A DNA stretch of 64,000 nt from Rhexocercosporidium sp. MPI-PUGE-AT-0058 (Eukaryota; Ascomycota; Leotiomycetes; Helotiales). The stretch is taken from positions 1,984,001 to 2,048,000 of the forward strand of contig JAGTJL010000016.1 of the NCBI GenBank assembly GCA_020746875.1, given 5' to 3'. A program made the position numbers and the translations under genes. This document shows, piece by piece, positions 45,439 through 54,659 of the stretch; positions within the stretch are counted from its first letter, which is position 1; every line of letters starts with the position of its first letter. Below the pieces are notes generated by a model. It did no database searches. It was not told where the DNA came from and worked only from the letters and a program-made list of their open reading frames with translations.

Positions 45439-46617
45439 ATGTCGTCAATCGTAACTTCAAAAGCAAGCTCCCCAAATCCTCATCCATTACTTATCGAAAA
45501 TATACCAGAAACTTCTGCTGACCTTGAGAACCCCATCAAAATGAATCGCTCCTCATCGCCATCCCGCTCCGCCTTATCCACCACCAGCACCAACAGCTGG
45601 CCCACCGAAAGAACAATCCAAGACATTCAACCCAGCGCTACCATCCGCCAAATCCCCGCCTTCAACGTCCCCGGAATGGCATACACGCCCCAGCAGCACA
45701 ACAGCACGCGAGAAGCACCAAGCCTAACAGTAGGAAACACTAACATCCAGACGACGAACTACTCAACATTCACTCCTCAGCATGCAAGCACATTTCCTAC
45801 TTCCAGACCAGACTCCGTCGCTTCAAAGATAACAGCAAAGCCCTCCGTCCAACAGTCTCAGGCGCTGGTGTCAGAACAGCACTGGTCCTCACAAGCCTCA
45901 GGCGGGATCCGCACCGATCTCAAGCTCCGGCGAGGGATCCTCACACACTGCGCACCAGGTTCTGGCGGGAATTTCCAGTCGAATGTCGAGAGTATCTTGC
46001 GATATACCTTCACAAATGGCGATCTCCTGGAGGAGGCGCTGGAGAGTCCTGGGTCGGGTATTACGAGTGTGGGGAAGACGTATCGAAGATGTGAGGAAGG
46101 GAACAAACAGCTTGCGAAGGTAGGGAAGAAAGTTTTGAAGCTGGTTATCTTGGATCAGTGTTATACTTTTAGGATTGGTAAGTTTCTGTCCATGGAACCA
46201 GCCTGCGTTTCATGCGATGATGTTGTAACTAACGCGCGAACAGCAAACCAAAAACGCATTGTCAACGACATGGTCGGGAGAGGTAACCTCTTCAAAGTAG
46301 GCAAAAACACTAAGATCGAAAGTTGGGTACGGAACAAGATGCCGAAACAGGAAGGCAAGACGAGAAATCCTTTCCGACTCTTAGTTGATGATGCAACGAC
46401 AGAAGATGCGACGAGAACTATCGAGAGGGCTATGCAAGCTGTGATCGGAGCTGTGTATTTTGATGGAGGCTTTGAGGCGGCAAGGAGATCGATGGCTCAG
46501 CTTGGCTTGACGATCAAGGTGGGAAATGAGCGAGACAAGGGGGCTGTGATAGACGTTGGGTTTGGTGTTGTGGAGGGTGAGAGGTATCGAGATGATGATG
46601 ACTCTGGTGGTAAGTGA
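45439..46617 (+). CDS. RNase III-like domain protein, catalytic residues lost (2 exons)
   Basis: Exons 45439-46177 and 46244-46617 encode 370 residues. The 66-bp intron (GTAAGT ... ACTAAC ... GAACAG) is a multiple of three and open, so the unspliced frame also reads through. Residues 1-180 are disordered and Ser/Thr/Pro-rich. The RNase III fold then follows: NVESILRYTFTNGDLLEEAL, the signature helix EGNKQLAKVGKKVLKLVILD (221-239), ANQKRIVNDMVGRGNL and ERAMQAVIGAVYFDGGFEAARR. In active RNase III the signature is NERLEFLGD and the second helix begins with EA. Here the acidic residues are replaced by Gln/Lys/Ala and Gln, so RNA cleavage is not expected. There is no dsRNA-binding domain. A structural or mitoribosome-like role is conceivable but unproven. 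Confidence 0.75.
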   Translation: MSSIVTSKASSPNPHPLLIENIPETSADLENPIKMNRSSSPSRSALSTTSTNSWPTERTIQDIQPSATIRQIPAFNVPGMAYTPQQHNSTREAPSLTVGNTNIQTTNYSTFTPQHASTFPTSRPDSVASKITAKPSVQQSQALVSEQHWSSQASGGIRTDLKLRRGILTHCAPGSGGNFQSNVESILRYTFTNGDLLEEALESPGSGITSVGKTYRRCEEGNKQLAKVGKKVLKLVILDQCYTFRIGKFLSMEPACVSCDDVVTNARTANQKRIVNDMVGRGNLFKVGKNTKIESWVRNKMPKQEGKTRNPFRLLVDDATTEDATRTIERAMQAVIGAVYFDGGFEAARRSMAQLGLTIKVGNERDKGAVIDVGFGVVEGERYRDDDDSGGK

Positions 46618-47970
46618 AAAACCTTTGATTTGAATACAAGAAGTAATAGACGCTGTTCTGGCTGGACTGGTCGTGGTACGGATGGCACGAGTAGCTCGGG
46701 AGTTGAGTGGTGCCAAAGACTAAATGTATGGTCACGTGAACGAACACCGCCCAGCCCGAACCGCACCCAAAACATTTGGGGCCCAGCAGCATCAAATAAG
46801 ATCAAGGTCTTCTCAGCTTCTATAGCCATTCAGCGAAGTCTTTGATATGTGCTGTGACATCCTAGGCAGACACTCCTGCCAGATTGTACTACATTTCTCC
46901 TAGGAAGCGATTTGACCCAAGTGAATGAAGTCGAACCTGGGCAAGAAAGAATTGAAGACCATCTGAGCCAGCTTTAGCTTGCAGACAGTAATGTAGTGAA
47001 AAGCATATAATCCTAATAAAGAATCATCATGATATTGTAGAGACGGTCTGGGTTTGAATTGAAAGTTCTCAAACATTGCTCGGAGAAGGCGAGAGAAGGC
47101 TGTAAACAAAAGGTAGAAGCAGGCGAGGGCCAGTCCCCAAGATCTCATAGAATTTGGGATGCAAATATCCGGGGAAATGAAATGACGTGTAGCGATTATC
47201 TCCATGAAGCTTAAAAGCTGTCTTCTAATGGTGGTATGGGTGCAGTTGCGCTGCAAAAGCCTGGTCACTAGATATCAAAACCCGTCGAAAAGTGCACGGA
47301 CCACTTCGCAGGAGGGGACTGGGGAGTCTCTGATGAGTCCAGAAAGCTGGTGAAGATATAGTAAATTGGCTCTTGATGGGTTCTCCAGGAGCTGGCTGGA
47401 TTGCCTTGCGTGTGTGATGACATGTCGCTAAGCCCGTTGGGGAGGGGAAAGATATGCGGTGCCGCTGGGGGGATGCTCGCTCCCCATTGGCTGCCCCCAG
47501 ACGTCCCACACATAAAAGCTGCGTCTCCCCCCCCTTCACACCATCTTCCTTCCACACTCTTTTCAGCACCCATTCTTCATCGCTATCATCCTCCCAATAG
47601 TCATCAAACTCATCCCGATTTGTTTGAGGTTCATCGGACCCCTGTGAGGACTTCCACAAGTGGAAGACATCCGGTACCCTCGATCTCATTTTTCGCTCGA
47701 CTCGGTGAGGCATACTCGCCAAGGCACCCACCTGTCATCAACATAAGTCCACACCTCGTCGTCGGTGAAGTTTTCATCACTTCTATCCATCAACCACTAT
47801 ACTTTCATCAACTTCGAGTACAGCAATCATCTCAGTGAGCTGTCAGCTGCCCCTAGCGAGATTTTGGGTCTCATCACAACGACCTCACGCATCTGAAGTC
47901 TTGGTCATCAAACATCCCCGCTTTCTGAACAGACATTCCTCCGGTCCAAACAGCTTGACCTCGTGCAACT
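46618..47970. other. Intergenic with weak minus-strand frames
   Basis: Two minus-strand frames (47731-47225, with an acidic DEFDDYWEDDSDEEWVL stretch, and 47268-46900) lack domains. The opposite strand carries an ACATAAAAGC box near 47510 and CT-rich tracts suited to a promoter for the gene at 47971. I favour promoter over coding. Confidence 0.4.
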
Positions 47971-48711
47971 ATGCAGGCAGCGGTCTCGATAATTGAGACA
48001 CTGGACGAGCCTTCGCTTCGTCCAACATCTCTGCAAGGTCACCAAAAAAGTTACCAGAAGAAAGTCCGCTTCGACTCAACGGCAATAGACAACGAATACA
48101 AAATGAGACCCAGACAGCATAGGAAGGCTTCGACTGTAACTGCGACATCTCCGCAAGATTTCATGATCTTTCCATCGCCATCATTCTCGGCTAGTGGAGC
48201 AGCAGCAAACTCATCAAAAAGAATCAACTCACCGTCTGTAAAGTCACTGCCTGCTGGTGGTGGAACCCACGAAGTCAAGCGACCGCACCGGGAGAGCGAT
48301 GTACGGTACTCCCTTCAGGATCAATGGGAGATTTATCCCCAAACTCAGAATCCGTTCCTAGTGTCAATGCCCCGCACTGAACCAAGCCACCCCATAGCGA
48401 TGAACTCATCAGCATACCGGACGACAGTCAAAAAATCCGCGCGCTCTGCTGCAAAGGAAAACAAAGCGTCTCGTCGGCGGTCCTCTTCTCACGTGCCTCC
48501 AAGAGTCCCAGATGCCCCTTCTTCAAGCCGGAACCAGCAACCACCGCCAGCTCCAAGGCCCACTCGCCTACCAACGCCGGATTTGATGGATATTGATGGT
48601 AAGATGTTCTGCGTCTGTGATTCGAACCTGTATGGGAAAGGCTCTGATCCCGTAGGAATGAAGCCTCTGACCAAAATGGTTACTCAACGTATGGCGGCTT
48701 CTCCAGAGTGA
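47971..48711 (+). CDS. Disordered hypothetical fungal protein
   Basis: A 246-residue frame opening MQAAVSIIETLDEPSLRPTS. It includes QKKVRFDSTAID (the KVRF docking-motif type), many Ser/Pro and basic patches (SARSAAKENKASRRRSSS), and RPTRLPTPDLMDID near the end. The RLPTPDL motif is common at the C-terminus of small ascomycete proteins of unknown role. A 137-bp intron (48599-48735) is a credible alternative that would replace the last 37 residues with VEAARAHMMTKR, ending at 48773. Probably a phosphorylated, largely unstructured nuclear or cytoplasmic protein; this is inference from composition. Confidence 0.6.
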   Translation: MQAAVSIIETLDEPSLRPTSLQGHQKSYQKKVRFDSTAIDNEYKMRPRQHRKASTVTATSPQDFMIFPSPSFSASGAAANSSKRINSPSVKSLPAGGGTHEVKRPHRESDVRYSLQDQWEIYPQTQNPFLVSMPRTEPSHPIAMNSSAYRTTVKKSARSAAKENKASRRRSSSHVPPRVPDAPSSSRNQQPPPAPRPTRLPTPDLMDIDGKMFCVCDSNLYGKGSDPVGMKPLTKMVTQRMAASPE

Positions 48712-48773
48712 AGATTCACAATGCTGACAAAATAGTGGAAGCTGCAAGAGCCCACATGATGACCAAGAGGTGA

Positions 48774-49490
48774 TTCCGAGGCGGGAAAGCAATTGGCTCA
48801 GAAATGTAATGATGAAGTCAAGATTGATCTGACCGGTGATGATGGTAACTTAAACAATGTGTCCTGAGTTTTGAGGAGTTTAGGCGTCGGTTCGGGGTGG
48901 TTCGGGTTGGTATCTGGACTGCAAATACCTGGGTTCCTTGGAAGGATCAAGACCAGTTGGTCTGTGTGCTGAGAATCATGATGTCTTCTTTGAAATGAAT
49001 AAAATCAAGATGATGACCGAGCTCCTTGTCAGTCATGTGTAATTTGCGTCCATCCAGCATCAAGAGGTCAGGGTCGTGGTTGAGATTTTCGAGATTTGTA
49101 CAGGTCACGCTAGGCAGAATCTCCCCCGAGCCAGCACTAACTTCCCCAAAATGCTGCTGCAAGAGATCCTTAGGCCCCGCAAGTTCCTTCCGACCGGGCA
49201 TTTCATCATGTTTTGCCATGAAGATATCGTAACAGTTATCAACATCATCAAACCTGTCGTAGTGGTGGAGTACTCGCAGGTTGGGTTGATGAAGTGTCGT
49301 TGAAGATAGCTTCGTTAAAGTCGCCTAAGTATTAGTCAGCAAGAAAAATACCCCGCCAATAACCCCACCTTGGATTCGCGCCCTCTTGTCAATTCCGACT
49401 TCGCAACATCAACAAATTTCCAAAGTTCTTCAATACACCTACGACTTCTCAACTGAGCCTAGAATCCAAAAATCCAATCAATCCACCACA
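48774..49490. other. Intergenic, no gene seen
   Basis: Short frames on both strands, none with family features. The last 150 bases are the RidA promoter/5' leader. Confidence 0.5.
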
Positions 49491-49992
49491 ATGGCAGACT
49501 TCAAAGTCGTTTTCACAAAGGATGCTGCTTTCCGTACGTCTCAACCCCACCAACCTATTCGCCGGCCAAGCTAACCCCTCCATAGCAGCAGGACCATACG
49601 TACGTCTCCCCATACACCAAATTGAATCCCATGAGAATCAAACAATGACTAACACTTCATAGTCCCAAGCCATAGCCACCCCCTCCACAATCTACTGCTC
49701 CGGCCAAATCCCCTGCGATAGTGCCGGCACAATCCTCACCCTCGACTCCTCAAGCATCTCGCAGATGACCGAGCTCTGCATCAAGAACCTCTCTGCAGTC
49801 CTCAAGGAGGCCGGCTCCGATATCTCGAAGGTCGTCAAGGTCAATGTCTTCTTGACTAGCATGGATAACTTCGCCGAGATGAATGCTACGTATGAGAAGT
49901 TCTTCACACATAAGCCGGCGAGGAGCTGCGTGGCGGTTTATCAGCTGCCAAAGGGTGTGCCGGTTGAGATTGAGTGCATTGCTCTAGCTTGA
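49491..49992 (+). CDS. RidA/YjgF/YER057c family protein (3 exons, 14-nt microexon)
   Basis: An enamine/imine deaminase of the RidA family, which hydrolyses reactive 2-aminoacrylate-type intermediates. Yeast homologues are Hmf1 (cytosol) and Mmf1 (mitochondria). Exons 49491-49533, 49586-49599 and 49663-49992 (introns 52 and 63 bp) encode 128 residues, the standard length. The middle exon is only 14 nucleotides and supplies the PAGPY element, giving FTKDAAFPAGPYSQAI, an invariant family motif. Later landmarks are IYCSGQIPCDSAG, LSAVLKEAGSDISKVVKVNVFL, and ARSCVAVYQLPKGVPVEIECIA with the substrate-carboxylate Arg in place. No mitochondrial targeting extension is seen, so a cytosolic Hmf1-like location is more likely. 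Confidence 0.95.
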
Positions 49993-51664
49993 ATGCATGG
50001 TGGTCATGAAGGGACGATGGAAAGGGAGAAGTTGTGATGATAATCATTTCTGGGTGGTGCATGGCCTTCAAAATGGATCTCTGTTAGGAACGAAGTGGCT
50101 GCCTTTGCAGCCCTTTTCTGACCGTTGAACCACGTATCTGCTTTCGGGTCGCCGTACCCGAAGCATTGCTCGATCTCGCATGTTCTGCAGCAAGTTCTCT
50201 TGGCCAAGCTATATCAAATCCTCCAAAATCACATCGAACGTTAACTTGCTGGAAGTTTACACAGACATGGTACTCTCCTCGTATCGCCATAGACGATAAT
50301 CACTGTCATGCAAGATGTATCTCACATTCACTGATGATCATGAAACAACAAAAGCCTGTTAGTGCAAAGTGCACATCGCCACCCATGAAGCTACTCATAC
50401 GCAGGACGAGCATTTCCTTTCCCAGCATCTATCTTTGCCAAGTATTCTAGAAATTCGTGCAACATTCAATCTCCATCCTCCTAAGCCACCAACCTCATCA
50501 CTGATCTCCTCATTCGCCCACTTTTGTTTTATCCCAAGTAGCAATGGTGAATCCGACTTCATCGTAAAACTGCTGCTTTTGTCATGTCAATTTGCACCTC
50601 CTGAATTGTTGCTGCCGTTTTTACCTCCCCTGCCACCACCCTCGCTGGAATATGAATTTGCAGATCGATCACCAGCGATCTTTGCACGAGCAGTAAAGCC
50701 CGATAATGACATATCACCTCTTGTCTTGACCTGGAGATGATTTCGTGAGCAGACTGGAGCAAGTCGTCAAAAGATGCTGCTCACTTTTGTAGATTGAATT
50801 CACACTAAGAATCAATCTTGCTCATATTATCTGGCATGATAGCAGTTGATGTGAGTTGGTGTGGTTTGATTGTTTTGCTTAGTTGAGCAGGTGGTTCTGG
50901 TTTGGGTTGGATTGCTTAATATATTGGATATCCTCTAGATAGGCTGTTGTTTCTGGTGAATTTGACTTATTCTAGATCGTCGTGCATTGATAATTCTCAT
51001 GTGGTAAAGATTGTGCTGTTTTGATAACTTTCATCCTATTTGATTGTCTTGATCTAGGATGGAATAGTAGATCGCCTTGATACAGTTTGATTGTTTTGAT
51101 CTGGGATGGAATGATAGATTGCTTTGATGATGTTTGGTGTTCTTAATATCTAGGATAGAAGGATAACTTTGGTGTTATTTGATGGTATGAATATCTTGAA
51201 TACGGAAATTCTAATGTTCTCCAAATTGAAGCCTTAGAATCTCCGAATGATTTGGACTTAGAGATCAAATTTCGATACTCATTGCCTAAATTTAATACTT
51301 CGAACCCCAGCTAAGACTCTGTTTTCTCTGGGAGTGATAATGGGGTGATCTGACCATCTCATTTACTCCAAGACAGTAGTACAGCTTCTTATTTCTTAGC
51401 TAGAAACTGGATGTACACTCGAGTCTACATTTCAGGAATAGACCATACAGTCACTGTTCATTAGATTTAACCCTCCGACTACGGGAGAGTTCGTCTTAGG
51501 TATCAATACCAAGGTTTTATCAATTCACATTCACATTCCAAATGTTAGAAATCACCAAAGCGCAGAAATCGCATTTGATTTGCTCAAATGCCAAAGGCAG
51601 AAGTATCATCCTTTCATCTATCCATGCTTCCATCAATTCATCCATTCGTCCATCTATCCATCCC
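49993..51664. other. Intergenic, contains 47-bp tandem repeats
   Basis: 1.7 kb between convergent genes, with no domain-bearing frames. Holds the three-copy 47-bp array listed separately. Confidence 0.5.
51039..51178. repeat. Three imperfect 47-bp tandem repeats
   Basis: Units at 51039-51085, 51086-51132 and 51133-51178 share TTTGATTGT-TTGATCT-GGATGGAAT and decay toward the third copy. A partial fourth may follow. Non-coding. Confidence 0.6.
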
Positions 51665-52587
51665 CTAAACCATCTCCCGAGGGATAACAGGAACATGGTA
51701 GGAGGAGTTGGACGGGGACATGCCCAGAGGGTGGTATGGGTTGTTGAGGCGCGGATTGTGGTGGATTGTGGGGGGAGGGAGGCGCGGCAAGTTGATGAGT
51801 GGGATGGCCACGGGGACAGGGTTTCCAGAGGCACGGCGACGGTGAGAATTGGCGGCGGCGGCACAGCGGCGAAGCAGGATTGCGGCGATGGCGACGGAGT
51901 AGGTAGCGAAGAGAGCACTATATAGAACCACATGTTAGTCAATACATTCAACGCGTTGGAAGTCCTTGGGTCCGAAAATTAGGAGGCAATGGTGTAGAAG
52001 TGAAGGATATACATACCCAATCAGACCAGAGACAACAGCAAGCACTACCACAAGACGAACTACTAGCTTTACATCCATATCCTCAAACTTCTTGGCCAGT
52101 GAAGGAACTTTGGCGGCGTAGAGAGAGAAGATGACCATGATGTATAAGAACCAGACGGCAAAGGCGGCATTGAGGAGTACGACAACCCAGATTTTGAATT
52201 TCTTGGGATAGTGCTTCAGGGCCAGAGCATAGTAAGCAATGATGACACCGGCACAGAAGTCCTATAACACAATTGTTAGCTGTGCATACTTATTGCTGCT
52301 GTGTTGTCGTGGAAATGGGAAAGTGAGGTTTGGCCGAAGTAGACCCTCGAAGCGAAATATTACTGGATTCAGAGACAAGGGTTCGAAGCGAGCTAGATGC
52401 CAAACAAAACATAGCGCGACAAAGAAGGACGTACAGCGACGGCATAATAGCCAACTTTGTCAAAACCCAGCGAACCAGAGGTCATTGAGACGAGAACTGT
52501 CAGAGAAAGGTGCAAAATGATGCAGGCGAGAGCGAGGTACTGGATCACCTTCATGACGAGGTATTGAGTGGGAATGGTGGAAGTCAT
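51665..52587 (-). CDS. Four-helix membrane protein, MARVEL-like (3 exons)
   Basis: Exons 52587-52435, 52261-52017 and 51917-51665 (introns 173 and 99 bp) encode 216 residues. Four hydrophobic helices are visible: VIQYLALACIILHLSLTVLV, VGYYAVADFCAGVIIAYYAL (across the first splice), WVVVLLNAAFAVWFLYIMVI, and LVVRLVVVLAVVSGLIGALF running into FATYSVAIAAILL (across the second splice). Both termini are probably cytosolic. The tail is Pro/Arg/Asn-rich (RRRASGNPVPVAIP). The layout matches fungal MARVEL-type or Nce102-like tetraspan proteins of plasma-membrane domains, but no diagnostic motif fixes the family. Confidence 0.8.
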
Positions 52588-53260
52588 TGCTGCTGTGTGA
52601 GGTATTTCCTTGGATTTTGTATGTATTGTAGTTTTTGGAAGGTATGCGATTGCGAGATCGAGTGTTGAATGTGAGAGAAGGCGTTGCTTGAGGATCACAA
52701 GATGCAATGGTGAGGTTTTTGTTGTCATTTTGCTGGTGTTTCCGGCTCTCGAATGGGGATTAGCGTGGTAGCCTTCTCTCTTCTGGCAGCCTATATGACA
52801 GGCGAGGCAGCCGTGGCCTAAACTAGCTATTATGGAGACCTATATCTACCCTGCGACCTGTTCGGCATGAGTGGCCTGTAGCTGTGCGGAAGTAAACTGC
52901 GAATTCCTCGCATTTTCCTCCTCAACTGTACAGAGACGGGATACGGAAGGACCTCAGTCCCAGTGAACGCGTCAATTTAGACCGAAGAAACTAAGCATGG
53001 ACTTAATTACCCTGTAGCAGGTCATTTTGTAAGTATTCAAGTCCCATTGTCCAAGTTTGGGACAGGACACGTAGAACCCTGTAGCAGGGCACGAACACTT
53101 GTCTGCACCGGAACACCTGGCAAGAACTTGTCGAAGACTGTTTGTTGCCGTTTCGAAATATTCCATAAAGGAGTAAATCCCGTATACCACAACCGTGAGG
53201 ATCAAAGGTCGACTAGTGGTGGATCGGGAGGTACACATCTTGGAGAGGTGGGCGCAAATG
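52588..53260. other. Intergenic, promoter side of the membrane protein gene
   Basis: Contains an 88-codon minus-strand frame (53238-52972) with several Cys but no start context or family. Left uncalled. Confidence 0.45.
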
Positions 53261-53634
53261 CTAAAACCTGAGATCAGAAGTCAAGAAGTCCGAGTGCCGT
53301 TGAAAATTAACATGATAAACTAGATCTGAGTGAAATTTAGCGAAGATGCTAGCGAGGAGACTTTTAATGTAGAAATGAAGCTCACCGTAAATCTCGGGTG
53401 CTGGTTTTACTTGGTGTTGTTCGGTGGGTTGAGTGAGATTTCTAGCTGTTAGATGAAAAATCTGTAATTAGGCTCCAGGGTTCCCGAATGAGATATCTTG
53501 CCATCTCACCTCGAGGCCTTCTACTCACAGAAATCAATTGGAGCAGCAGGTGCTGATCCAGGAGACTGCGGCTTGTGGAACATGATCTTGAACAATCTCT
53601 CTACGTATTCTTGGCGAGACATCGTGTCAGGCAT
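53261..53634 (-). CDS. Small three-exon hypothetical protein
   Basis: No single frame here is long, but exons 53634-53529, 53445-53386 and 53325-53261 join perfectly in frame over introns of 83 bp (GTGAGT ... CTAACAG) and 60 bp (GTGAGC ... CGCTAAAT ... CTCAG). The product is 76 residues, starting MPDTMSRQEYVERLFKIMF and ending SDFLTSDLRF. Two good donor/branch/acceptor sets in series make chance less likely. I do not recognise the protein. No signal peptide or membrane segment is visible. Confidence 0.4.
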
Positions 53635-54659
53635 TATGGTCCATGTCTCCTCAAGCGAGAAGTATGCATATGTGACGAACGATATAGCTCGGTGTGTTGT
53701 TGTTCTTGTCTGCAATTTAATGTAAGATTGAAGAACTGCTGGGGCGAAAGTGGTTCATGTATCCTTCGGTGATGAATCGATCTGTCTTCCCCGACAATCG
53801 TAGTAGCGAGTACTGCAAACGAAGCAGGCACCAGTGCAGACTGTGCGGGAAAGCACGAGTTTTCATAACAAGCTTCTCCAACAATTCTATATGTCGTCCA
53901 AGCCCGCCATCATCATCATCATCAAGATAAACAAGGCATCCCCAAGTGGTGCAGGTATTGAATCAATTCTCGCAAGAAATCTCCTGTACAAAATACTAGA
54001 CTCCCGTCAACATGGTGTTATATGATACTATGGTAAAGTAAACATCCACTGTGTGGTTGGGTATGTGGCTATCCGGAAGACGCGGTATGTAGGTATTCGC
54101 CTACAGATCCTCTCACACGGATCGCATGTCATTTTGTAGTCATCTTGGTACCAGAAAGGATCAATGTGTTGTAGAAGTCTTCAACTCTTCAACGGTTGAA
54201 GGCCTGTGGAGCTGGGAAAACTTAAGGTAGCTTTGTTGTTGGGTATTGAAAGCTGATCCACGGGAGAGAATTTCTAGGCGTCAAGGAAGACTCTCGGCTT
54301 AGAGATCCATCTATATTTGCGGTAGCTGGTTCCATTCGGGGAAGGAAGTGAGGTGACCGGAAAGTGTGGCTGCTAGGCCTATGCCAGGAGCAATGTAGCG
54401 AATTCCGTTGTTTGACCTTAAAACATCGCGAGGAGAAAGCAGTATTTGTCGATGAAGAGATTAAACTAGATTCTTCGCTCGCATCCCTATCTTCTAAAGC
54501 GGGTTAGATGGACGGCTTCATGGTTTAAGTTTGGAGGTGTTCGATCAAGTGGCAGTGTGCTGTGGGCAGGAGTGAGAGAATGATGTAGATGATGTAGATG
54601 ATGAGTTGGTAACGGCGAGGAAGAGGCATTTTATACTGCTTTAGCGAGGTTAACGTCTA
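53635..54659. other. Intergenic bordering the degraded transposon block
   Basis: No gene seen. Short (CAT)n near 53908-53923 and GATGTA units near 54582-54603. Confidence 0.5.

Noticed and set aside
47225..47731. 168-codon minus-strand frame with an acidic stretch
   Set aside because: It lies over a likely promoter for the gene at 47971, has no domain, and its second half is Pro/Ser-rich noise.
52972..53238. 88-codon Cys-containing minus-strand frame, effector-like at first glance
   Set aside because: No signal peptide, the hydrophobic stretch is internal, and it sits just downstream of the better spliced model.
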